Shown: positions 1-5,907 of the stretch, piece by piece
Layout of the letters: each line of letters starts with the position of its first letter
Numbering within the stretch: the first letter of the stretch is position 1
Assembly (NCBI GenBank): GCA_003354225.1
Contig: PIVH01000405.1
Coordinates: 1 to 5,907 of the forward strand
Direction: 5' to 3'
Source: Globobulimina sp.
Taxonomy: Eukaryota > Foraminifera > Rotaliida
Length of the DNA stretch: 5,907 nucleotides
Made by a program: the position numbers and the translations under genes
The notes under the pieces: generated by a model
Databases searched by the model: none
What the model was told of the DNA's origin: nothing
What the model saw: the letters and a program-made list of their open reading frames with translations, nothing else

Positions 1-3000
1 TAATTCTTCGCCAATCATTCTTTGTGGCAAATATTTATTTGTTGCCGCAATCATACATTTCGTACTTAATGCGGACGGATTTATACAATTTAAATATTGT
101 GAGATGGAAAATCTTGATATCATATGTGTTGCCAATATATGCACTCGAGTTCTGTCGGTGACACCATTTAATTGTATTGCTAATTCATTTTCTTTTATTT
201 CTTCAATGCCACTTATTTGTAATGGTTTAATTACTGATAATTCCACAATTTCATTCTTATTTACGTTATATCGACCATCATCAATTAATTTACCACATTG
301 TGTCACATAAATATTTATATCATAATCTAAATCTAAACATTTTAATATAAAATCACCACACGGCAAATTTTTAACTATTATATATCCATTTTCTGCATCA
401 TACTCTAAATACCAAGTATCGTCGCCATAGGATTTAATATAATATTTATCAAATAAACCAAATGATAAATCATCTTTTTTAATTTTTGCTACAAAAGGAA
501 TAGACACACTTGAAGCAGTGGTCATGTTTAACATATTTGGCGTATCACATAAATTGATGCCATTATTTAAATCCCAATCACAGCGAATACCATTCACACT
601 GCGACAATGTGCCCTCAATCGAGTATAATTTTCATTTAAATTCGATGGTAAATATATTCTGCCATTATCGTCTGTTGTCAATGAAAACGTAATACACGAT
701 TTATAATATTTTGAATCCAATCTAATCTCAATATCTTTATTTGCAATGCCTTCGCCATTTTTACCATATAACGCAACAACATACGAATTATCCACATTGG
801 GAATCAAAAACATCTGTCCAATATTGCTGGATTTATCAATTGAATTCATTTTAAATGTTACCGATTTCGATAAGGATTGTTTCGAATTTTGGGACATATT
901 TTGGACTTCACCTTGCAATCGAATCGCTATTGAACGCGGTTCGTTTGGCACTGTGAAGGTCGCAGTTGATTCTTTCTCATCGTATAATTGAAAATTGCTA
1001 AACGTTTTATCCACATCCACACCTTGACCGGTCTGTAACTTTACAGATAATTTAACATTTTCTAATAATGTATTTATTCCAACACGATTATTATTTAAAA
1101 ATAAGCCAGCTCTGACCACGATGGTTGCTCTTTTCTTCTCCAATATTTGCTCTCTGTCCACATAAATACCACATTGTAACTGATATGCTTCAGCCTCGTG
1201 TTTAAAAGTAGTCAATACATTAAATGTAGGATCATCGTCTCTTTCTAATATTATATTTTGTGATGAATTTGGTCTGGTTGTAAACGGTATAAATATCTCC
1301 GATTTTGAGTTTGTTTTTTTAAAATGACCGCTCATAAATATAGAACCATTTTGAATTATTTTATTTTCTTCATCTAATAATTGAAATAAATGACCAGCCG
1401 CAGTCACTCTGCTTAGGAACCGAATGTCGCCAATTTTTATCACACATCGTGAATGTCTTCCATTTGATAATAAATCTACAAAATATAGCCCTCTTTTACA
1501 GCTTAATTCGGTTGGAAAGGCAATGTTTATTTGTTTTTTATGATACGAATTTTGAAGACCAATGTCGTTACTTTTCATTGACGTTTCTATTTTGGCATTT
1601 AAACCATCCAAATTCATATCGGTTTTAATTTGTTCTTCTTTGTCTCGATAGTATGATTTGGTATTAATTTCAAAGAATTTTATGCTTAAATCATGCACAT
1701 TTTTTACATTGACAAATATTTCAATTTTCTCCCCTAAATTATAATGTTTTGCGTTTTTTACATTGACAAATTCAATTAACACTTCGTCTTTTAAAGTAGT
1801 AACATAATGCCCTCCTTCTAATTCTTTTAATCTTTTAATATTTTCATCCAACTTATCTAATTCCATGGCATTATTTATGATACATCGCAAGCGCATTTTG
1901 CTAATAAATTTGCCATCAATGTATTGACTAAATGTGCTGATAATTGTGGCTGGATTCGAAGTGGCGATATCTAGAAATTTCCTAACTTTCTCATCGGATA
2001 TATTTGCTTTATTGTCGACAAAGTTTTCCCAATATTTTTGCCCTTCCGCTGTAAATATAAACTCAAAAAAGCGTTCGAAAAATGCGTTATCATTGGAATT
2101 ACTGAATTGGGGCACACCATCGAATTGCGATAAAAATGAATATGCATAAGTATAAGACATTGAATTCACACCACCCCAATGTTGTTCATTATGTGTTTTA
2201 TAAAAGGCATCGCGAAATAGCACGTTATAGGGCACGGCTTTGGGAATCAATATATATTTTATAATTGCTTCTAAATCATACGCACAATCAAATAAACCTT
2301 CCGGTTCTTTGCTGTCATCTTCTTTTGTATCCAGTTCCGCGGAACCAGCGACCGACGCAATATTTTGTTTCTGTAATAAATAATAATTTTGTTCGATAAA
2401 TACCATATATTGATAATATATATATGAACTAATGCTATTCGACGAAGAATAATCGGTTTCTTGTAAATCTGGTCCATTGGCATAATTATACAATTTACAA
2501 ATAAATTTCCATTTCCATTTCAGCGGGATTTCATCTGGCCAACTTTTCCCGATATAAACACCTAATTCCAATGGCATTAATTTCTTCAAATACGCTTCAA
2601 AGAAGCCAGAGAGTGTTAATAGGTCAGGTTTGCCTTTTTTTAATTCATCTAATTGCTCTAAGGTTAATTGTGAATGTATGCGACGGAAATTGAACCGCGG
2701 ATATTCATATTTATCATCTTTTAAATCCTCCATTATCCATTCCATTATTGAGTCGTGATAGTCATCGAGAATTAATAATTTATTATAATAAGCATCTAAA
2801 ATATTTTGCTTTTGTGGCAAAGATAACCTTTCTTGTTTCAATAAAAATGGCAATGCGTTGGTTTTATAATTATTGCTAATATTTGAACTGTAATGACCAG
2901 TCACACTGTCTTTCATTTGTTTATTTAATTTATTTTGTAGCTCTTGTGCTGCGATAAAGGTTTTATAATTTCTGACTTGTGATTCGGGTGAATATACGCC

Positions 3001-3531
3001 ATGCGATGGATCGGAAGGTTTTGAATAATCATATTTTGGTGATAATCGTTTCTCGATTGTTTCAATTGATTTCGTTTGTTGATCTACATCGGAATCTGCA
3101 ATGTTCCTGCAACAATTTCGAAATATTAAATCCTTTATACGCGTTGGTATAAATACGTGTCGTTTACTTTCGTCCCATTTCTGTTTTACTTTTCTGACAT
3201 AATCATCAAAATCATCTTGTAATTTATTGACAACATCATTGTTAGATTTATCTTTTGTGGATTCTGCTTGCATCTCATTATCAATTTGTAGCATGGTATA
3301 ATAGAATTCGTCTTCTGATCCTGGCACAAATAATGTTTTTCTTGGACTTGAATCACTTGATTTATAATCATCATCATCTGCTCCTTTTGTGTCGTCTTCA
3401 TCTAATGCAGAGACTCTTGGTGTTAATAACTTTCTACGATCTGTTGAAAATACCCATTGTTCTAATGCACCGCATGGTAATCGAGACGCATCTTGCTTGG
3501 CTAAAGCAGGATATTTTAGTGGCTTTGACAT
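1..3531 (-). CDS. Alpha-2-macroglobulin-like large protein, partial (C-terminus beyond left edge)
   Basis: The frame is open for 1177 codons from ATG 3531-3529 to the window edge, with no internal stop and no visible intron. The ATG is the first after an in-frame TAG at 3567-3565. There is no signal peptide; the N-terminus reads MSKPLKYPALAK and is followed by acidic patches (DEDD 44-47, DDDD 52-55). Residues about 60-430 are polar and probably helical, and I do not recognise them. Residues about 438-577 are a helical, aromatic-rich region (HWGGVNSMSYTYAYSF near 451-465). Beta-rich macroglobulin-type sequence starts near 580: NLGEKIEIFVNVKNV (598-612), FEINTKSYYRD (620-630), TDMNLDGL (637-644), AGHLFQLLDEEN (712-723), YQLQCGIYVDRE (783-794), VVRAGLFLNNN (805-815), TVPNEPRSIAIRL (860-872), RTRVHILATHM (1127-1137). 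From memory, not a search, this order matches the bacterial/protist macroglobulin family, whose members continue well past the point where this window ends. No thioester motif is visible. The gene itself is near certain; the family call is good but untested. The molecular role (protease trapping or other) is unknown. Confidence 0.78.
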   Translation of the reverse strand, partial: MSKPLKYPALAKQDASRLPCGALEQWVFSTDRRKLLTPRVSALDEDDTKGADDDDYKSSDSSPRKTLFVPGSEDEFYYTMLQIDNEMQAESTKDKSNNDVVNKLQDDFDDYVRKVKQKWDESKRHVFIPTRIKDLIFRNCCRNIADSDVDQQTKSIETIEKRLSPKYDYSKPSDPSHGVYSPESQVRNYKTFIAAQELQNKLNKQMKDSVTGHYSSNISNNYKTNALPFLLKQERLSLPQKQNILDAYYNKLLILDDYHDSIMEWIMEDLKDDKYEYPRFNFRRIHSQLTLEQLDELKKGKPDLLTLSGFFEAYLKKLMPLELGVYIGKSWPDEIPLKWKWKFICKLYNYANGPDLQETDYSSSNSISSYIYYQYMVFIEQNYYLLQKQNIASVAGSAELDTKEDDSKEPEGLFDCAYDLEAIIKYILIPKAVPYNVLFRDAFYKTHNEQHWGGVNSMSYTYAYSFLSQFDGVPQFSNSNDNAFFERFFEFIFTAEGQKYWENFVDNKANISDEKVRKFLDIATSNPATIISTFSQYIDGKFISKMRLRCIINNAMELDKLDENIKRLKELEGGHYVTTLKDEVLIEFVNVKNAKHYNLGEKIEIFVNVKNVHDLSIKFFEINTKSYYRDKEEQIKTDMNLDGLNAKIETSMKSNDIGLQNSYHKKQINIAFPTELSCKRGLYFVDLLSNGRHSRCVIKIGDIRFLSRVTAAGHLFQLLDEENKIIQNGSIFMSGHFKKTNSKSEIFIPFTTRPNSSQNIILERDDDPTFNVLTTFKHEAEAYQLQCGIYVDREQILEKKRATIVVRAGLFLNNNRVGINTLLENVKLSVKLQTGQGVDVDKTFSNFQLYDEKESTATFTVPNEPRSIAIRLQGEVQNMSQNSKQSLSKSVTFKMNSIDKSSNIGQMFLIPNVDNSYVVALYGKNGEGIANKDIEIRLDSKYYKSCITFSLTTDDNGRIYLPSNLNENYTRLRAHCRSVNGIRCDWDLNNGINLCDTPNMLNMTTASSVSIPFVAKIKKDDLSFGLFDKYYIKSYGDDTWYLEYDAENGYIIVKNLPCGDFILKCLDLDYDINIYVTQCGKLIDDGRYNVNKNEIVELSVIKPLQISGIEEIKENELAIQLNGVTDRTRVHILATHMISRFSISQYLNCINPSALSTKCMIAATNKYLPQRMIGEEL
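1700..1771 (-). repeat. In-frame 18-bp direct repeat inside the macroglobulin-like gene
   Basis: The 18-mer TTTTTTACATTGACAAAT (plus-strand reading) occurs exactly at 1700-1717 and 1754-1771, 54 bp apart. On the coding strand both copies encode FVNVKN, at residues 588-593 and 606-611, exactly 18 codons apart. They lie at the beginning of the first recognisable macroglobulin-type beta domain. This may be a small local duplication or a gene-conversion trace, since relatives usually have different strands at these two places. Confidence 0.8.
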
Positions 3532-3583
3532 GATCGATTTACGAAATCTAAAGTCTAAAGTTACCTAAAGTCTAAAGTCTATA
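3532..3583. promoter_or_regulatory. Divergent 52-bp intergenic spacer, putative bidirectional promoter
   Basis: This is the whole space between the start codon of the minus-strand macroglobulin-like gene (ATG ending at 3531) and that of the plus-strand glycoprotein gene (ATG at 3584). With only 52 bp, both promoters and both 5' leaders must share this DNA or extend into the opposing coding sequence. There is no convincing TATA box at a usual distance; a TATA string abuts the plus-strand ATG (3580-3583) and is too close to act as one. The right-hand two thirds is built from the TCTAAAG repeats listed separately. The promoter role is inferred from position only. Confidence 0.5.
3547..3580. repeat. 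TCTAAAG tandem heptamers in the divergent spacer
   Basis: TCTAAAG occurs at 3547-3553, 3554-3560 and 3571-3577, with a one-mismatch copy CCTAAAG at 3564-3570 and a truncated TCT at 3578-3580. The copies form two tandem pairs separated by TTA (3561-3563). Seen as 17-bp units, 3547-3563 and 3564-3580 match at 14 of 17 positions. The placement immediately before both start codons suggests a regulatory element or a slippage-generated repeat; the sequence does not decide between these. Confidence 0.75.
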
Positions 3584-3661
3584 ATGGCTTCATCCAACTT
3601 ATACATGTTTGTATTATTCGTATTCCTAGCACTAGTATCCATACACACCACCACAACCCTC
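3584..3661 (+). other. Signal peptide region
   Basis: Residues 1-26 have a short polar start (MASSN), a long hydrophobic core (LYMFVLFVFLALVSI, residues 6-20) and a Thr-rich end (HTTTT). The first ectodomain cysteine is C28. The cleavage site is approximate. Its presence identifies 3584 as the true start and sends the protein into the secretory pathway. Confidence 0.88.
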
Positions 3662-5728
3662 CAATGTACAACTTCAAATTCATGTGCAGAATCACGCAAA
3701 CTCTGTAATAACAATGAAAAATGCATTATACAATGTATTGGCAAAGGAGTGTGTACCAACGCACAATTTACATGTCCAACCAACAATGACTGCACATTAA
3801 TTTGTGAGTCTCAAGGATCCTCTATGCCACCATGCAAAAACATACGTTTAATAGCATACAATTCATCAAATACAGATGTAAGTGTTATATGTAGCAACAC
3901 ATTTTCGTGTCAGAATGTATTAGTCAATGCATCAAATGTCAACAATCTTATTGTAATTTCAAATCAAACACAGAGTGGGCGTGATAATGATACAGTTACA
4001 GTCATAATTTATGCTGAATATATCAAAAATAATGTGAATATAACATGTGACGGAGATAATACATGTCATAAATTAGTAATATATGCGAATTATTCCAATC
4101 ATATAAATATCATAGCAACAGGTGCCAATACATTACAATCTTCAAACATTTATGCATATTATGCATCATCATTTAAATTATCATGCAACTGTATGGATAA
4201 AATAGGATGTAATTATCCATCATTGTATCTTCCATTGTCATCATCATCAAATATAGAACTAAATTGCACAGGTTTAGGCTGTAAAACTCTTATATTATAC
4301 ACTATGAATGGATTCAGCGATATCAACACTTTATCTATTAATTGCCAGTCACATTCATGCAAAAATATCCATTCATGCATGTATCTGTGGATAATGCATT
4401 GTCACTCTTCTCACTCTACTCAATCCAGCACCAATTTATTTGACGGATCTTATTGTGATAATTCAAATTGTCAATGTATGGATTATGGCTTAAAGCTTAT
4501 TCAAAACGCATGGGAAAGCAACAACATTTTGTGTAATGCGTATAATACAACAATTATTTGTGAAAACGGTTTAAAGTGCAACATAAATTGTTCACAATCA
4601 AACTATCATTGTTCAAATGCGTTAATAAATGCATTGGATGCTAAATCTGTAAATATCACATGTTTATCCAACCGACATTGCGATTCATTGATTGTTTATT
4701 GTCCCAAAGGAAATGGAGTATGTAATTTGATGTGTTTGTATCATGGATCGTGTGATAAAGCATTATTATATGCAACAAATGGAGATGCAATAATAAATAT
4801 ATATTGTCATAATACATATTCATGCAATTCAATGGAAATCCATGCTTATAATTCGTCAAATACAGCATTATTTTGTGAGGGCAGCAATGCATGCAATGGT
4901 TTAACATTATACGCAACAAACAGTGATAATATATTAGTTGTATGCGACTATTCATCGTCGACGTCAAATTATATATCTTCATCACCATGTTATAGTGCAA
5001 CAATTCATGGCGAAAATGCAAATACGTTACAAGTACAATGCAATGCAAATTATAGTTGTTGTAATAATTATATTTTTGCGCAAAATAGCCAACGATTATT
5101 GGTTACGGCACATGGCGATCATAGCTTATATGCACCATATATTTATGCGCAAAATGCAGATAATTTTACTTTAACTTGTATTGGATATGATGTATATTTT
5201 GGATGTCAACAGTTATTATTGTATATTGAAGGAAGCAGCACAAACATCAATTGTATTGCTTTTGGCTGTCAAACGTTAACAATTTATGATAAGAATATTG
5301 CTAATGATATAGATAAAATATCAGTGATTGGTGATTGTGATAGTTGTAATGATACCTTTTCATGCATAATTCAATGGGATATTAAATGTGCAGCAACAAA
5401 GCAAGATTATTTTGATGGCATGTTATGTGAATCAAATGATTGTTCTTGTTTGGATTTGCAAACTAAAGTGGAAAATGGTTGGAAATATATTATAAGTGAG
5501 AAGGAAGATGAATGTTTCCAGCATAATAATAAGAAACGTTATAAAAAAACTGCAATATCATGGAAAGTAATAATTTGTATTATTGTCTCAGTATTCATCA
5601 TATTTGTTGTGATTGTAAGTATTTATATGTGTTATAACACAAAAAAACAGAAAATAAACCATATGGAGATTGCAGAAGAACCTGTTTCGAATTCATTAGA
5701 ATTAACGAGTACATTATTTGTCACATAA
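3584..5728 (+). CDS. Cys-rich repeat type I membrane glycoprotein, 714 residues
   Basis: Complete frame, ATG 3584 to TAA 5726-5728. A hydrophobic signal peptide spans about residues 1-26 (LYMFVLFVFLALVSI core). The ectodomain (27-650) has 58 cysteines and at least 14 N-X-S/T sequons (for example N93, N115, N127, N152, N321, N357, N527). It is built of ~25-35-residue units of the pattern C-x-x-(hydrophobic)-x-(I/L)-Y-A-x(n)-I-x-C, suggesting a beta-solenoid-like stack. Two diverged copies of a ~300-residue domain can be aligned by eye (about 28-310 and 322-634); each ends with FDG-x-x-C, a C-x-C pair and a Trp. One transmembrane helix (about 659-684) is preceded by basic KKRYKK (650-655) and followed by a 30-residue tail (685-714), so the predicted topology is N-terminus outside. 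I do not recognise a named family, though similar Cys/beta repeats occur in hypothetical proteins of diverse protists. A surface recognition or adhesion role is a guess. The ATG is supported by the signal peptide directly following it. Confidence 0.93.
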   Translation: MASSNLYMFVLFVFLALVSIHTTTTLQCTTSNSCAESRKLCNNNEKCIIQCIGKGVCTNAQFTCPTNNDCTLICESQGSSMPPCKNIRLIAYNSSNTDVSVICSNTFSCQNVLVNASNVNNLIVISNQTQSGRDNDTVTVIIYAEYIKNNVNITCDGDNTCHKLVIYANYSNHINIIATGANTLQSSNIYAYYASSFKLSCNCMDKIGCNYPSLYLPLSSSSNIELNCTGLGCKTLILYTMNGFSDINTLSINCQSHSCKNIHSCMYLWIMHCHSSHSTQSSTNLFDGSYCDNSNCQCMDYGLKLIQNAWESNNILCNAYNTTIICENGLKCNINCSQSNYHCSNALINALDAKSVNITCLSNRHCDSLIVYCPKGNGVCNLMCLYHGSCDKALLYATNGDAIINIYCHNTYSCNSMEIHAYNSSNTALFCEGSNACNGLTLYATNSDNILVVCDYSSSTSNYISSSPCYSATIHGENANTLQVQCNANYSCCNNYIFAQNSQRLLVTAHGDHSLYAPYIYAQNADNFTLTCIGYDVYFGCQQLLLYIEGSSTNINCIAFGCQTLTIYDKNIANDIDKISVIGDCDSCNDTFSCIIQWDIKCAATKQDYFDGMLCESNDCSCLDLQTKVENGWKYIISEKEDECFQHNNKKRYKKTAISWKVIICIIVSVFIIFVVIVSIYMCYNTKKQKINHMEIAEEPVSNSLELTSTLFVT
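3665..4513 (+). repeat. Ectodomain copy A (about residues 28-310)
   Basis: First copy of the duplicated Cys-rich domain. Landmarks shared with copy B, in order: FTCPTNNDCTLICESQG (62-78), an AYA/AYN strand then SNTFSCQNV (104-112), IYAYYASSFKLSC (189-201), LNCTGLGCKTLILY (226-239), LFDGSYC (285-291), CQCMDYG (296-302) and terminal W310. The copies have diverged strongly in sequence while keeping cysteine spacing and order, so the duplication is old. Confidence 0.75.
4547..5485 (+). repeat. Ectodomain copy B (about residues 322-634)
   Basis: Second copy of the Cys-rich domain. Landmarks matching copy A: VYCPKGNGVCNLMCLYHG (371-388), HNTYSCNSM (409-417), IYAQNADNFTLTC (520-532), INCIAFGCQTLTIY (555-568), YFDGMLC (609-615), CSCLDLQ (620-626) and W633. 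The offset between the copies grows from about 309 to 324 residues because copy B carries extra residues around 440-500. The heptapeptide AYNSSNT occurs once in each copy (91-97 and 421-427), though at non-equivalent places. Confidence 0.75.
5558..5635 (+). other. Transmembrane helix of the glycoprotein
   Basis: Residues about 659-684 are a continuous hydrophobic stretch rich in Ile and Val (VIICIIVSVFIIFVVIVSI), bounded by SWK before it and NTKKQK after it. It is the only such segment besides the signal peptide. The following 30 residues form a short tail ending in LTSTLFVT, with no signalling motif that I recognise. Confidence 0.92.
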
Positions 5729-5907
5729 AAATTATTGAGCTGAAAGCAAATGAATTGCAATCAAAAAACAATATAATTGAAGAAATAAAAAAAGAACATG
5801 AGCAGCACACATGAACCTTGTTTTGGATTTTCTCAAATATAAATTGATAATCTGGAAAATCAAAATGATCATAACTGCTGCTATAATGATGCAATCCAAA
5901 TTCTTTC
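5729..5907. other. 3' flank, coding status unresolved
   Basis: 179 bp with no assignable gene. Three readings compete. On the plus strand, one frame runs to a TGA at 5812-5814 and encodes a Lys/Glu-rich, heptad-like peptide (IIELKANELQ...) but has no ATG. A second plus frame has ATG 5798, a TAA after 14 codons (5840-5842), then stays open to the edge (NCCYNDAIQIL at the end). On the minus strand, a frame open from 5905 ends at a TAA at 5734-5732 and encodes 57 mostly hydrophobic residues, which could be the end of a convergent membrane-protein gene. Hydrophobic antisense of a Lys/Glu/Asn-rich stretch is a common artefact. No GT-AG intron can repair the plus frame, because there is no AG after 5805. 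Confidence 0.4.
5784..5789 (+). terminator. Possible polyadenylation signal AATAAA
   Basis: AATAAA begins 56 bp after the TAA of the glycoprotein gene. The location suits a eukaryotic polyadenylation signal, but the hexamer is expected by chance in DNA this AT-rich, so support is weak. Confidence 0.25.

Noticed and set aside
104-310. Short plus-strand ORF of 68 codons
   Set aside because: It lies wholly antisense to the 1177-codon minus-strand gene and has no features of its own.
746-991. Short plus-strand ORF of 81 codons
   Set aside because: Antisense shadow of the macroglobulin-like gene, within its conserved motifs.
1934-2149. Short plus-strand ORF of 71 codons
   Set aside because: Antisense shadow of the same gene.
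2271-2483. Minus-strand ORF of 70 codons
   Set aside because: Alternative frame inside the large minus-strand gene, with low-complexity Ile/Lys/Arg-rich content typical of an out-of-frame reading.
3186-3533. Overlapping short ORFs on both strands (3186-3401 minus, 3255-3533 plus)
   Set aside because: Both lie over the N-terminal part of the large minus-strand gene in other frames. The plus-strand one has Leu/His-rich antisense composition.
3547-3580. CRISPR-like array
   Set aside because: The repeats are 7 bp, nearly contiguous and without spacers, in a eukaryote-like context with no cas genes.
3565-3795. Minus-strand ORF of 76 codons across the spacer and the signal peptide
   Set aside because: Antisense of a clear signal peptide and Cys-rich start; it would also overlap the divergent spacer.
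4656-5174. Antisense ORF 4656-5048 (130 codons) and plus-strand ORF 4938-5174 (78 codons) within the glycoprotein gene
   Set aside because: The His/Leu/Tyr-rich composition is what the Cys/Asn/Ile repeat coding sequence gives in other frames; both are fully contained in the real gene.
1-5728. A ciliate-type code with reassigned TAA/TAG or TGA
   Set aside because: Both long frames are free of internal TAA, TAG and TGA, and glutamine is encoded by CAA/CAG, so the standard code explains them.

Overview
This is an AT-rich window, probably from a unicellular eukaryote. The main evidence is a protein with a classical secretory signal peptide, a Cys-rich ectodomain with many N-glycosylation sequons and one membrane anchor near its C-terminus. 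There are no bacterial operon features or ribosome binding sites. TAA ends the complete gene and glutamine is encoded by CAA/CAG, so the standard genetic code fits. Neither gene shows an intron, and the two start codons are only 52 bp apart, so the genome is compact. A compact protist fits best; a large DNA virus of protists cannot be excluded. I cannot name the species.

Layout: (1) Positions 1-3531, minus strand, form one uninterrupted reading frame of 1177 codons that runs off the left edge. It has no in-frame stop, and I translated it codon by codon across the whole length. From about residue 580 onward it has the motif order I remember from the bacterial/protist alpha-2-macroglobulin-like family, made of stacked macroglobulin-type beta domains. 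The N-terminal ~430 residues are unassigned, and there is no signal peptide. (2) Positions 3532-3583 are a 52-bp divergent intergenic spacer filled largely with copies of the heptamer TCTAAAG, probably a shared bidirectional control region. (3) Positions 3584-5728, plus strand, encode a complete 714-residue type I membrane glycoprotein: signal peptide, two diverged copies of a ~300-residue Cys-rich repeat domain, one transmembrane helix and a 30-residue cytosolic tail. (4) Positions 5729-5907 are a short 3' flank with a possible polyadenylation signal and several competing open frames that cannot be resolved at the window edge.

How the genes could work together: the head-to-head arrangement suggests co-expression of a macroglobulin-like protein and a surface glycoprotein. 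Macroglobulin relatives often trap proteases or act in defence, and Cys-rich repeat ectodomains often act in recognition or adhesion. A surface or defence pairing is therefore possible, but it is inference. The missing signal peptide on the macroglobulin-like protein argues against simple secretion.
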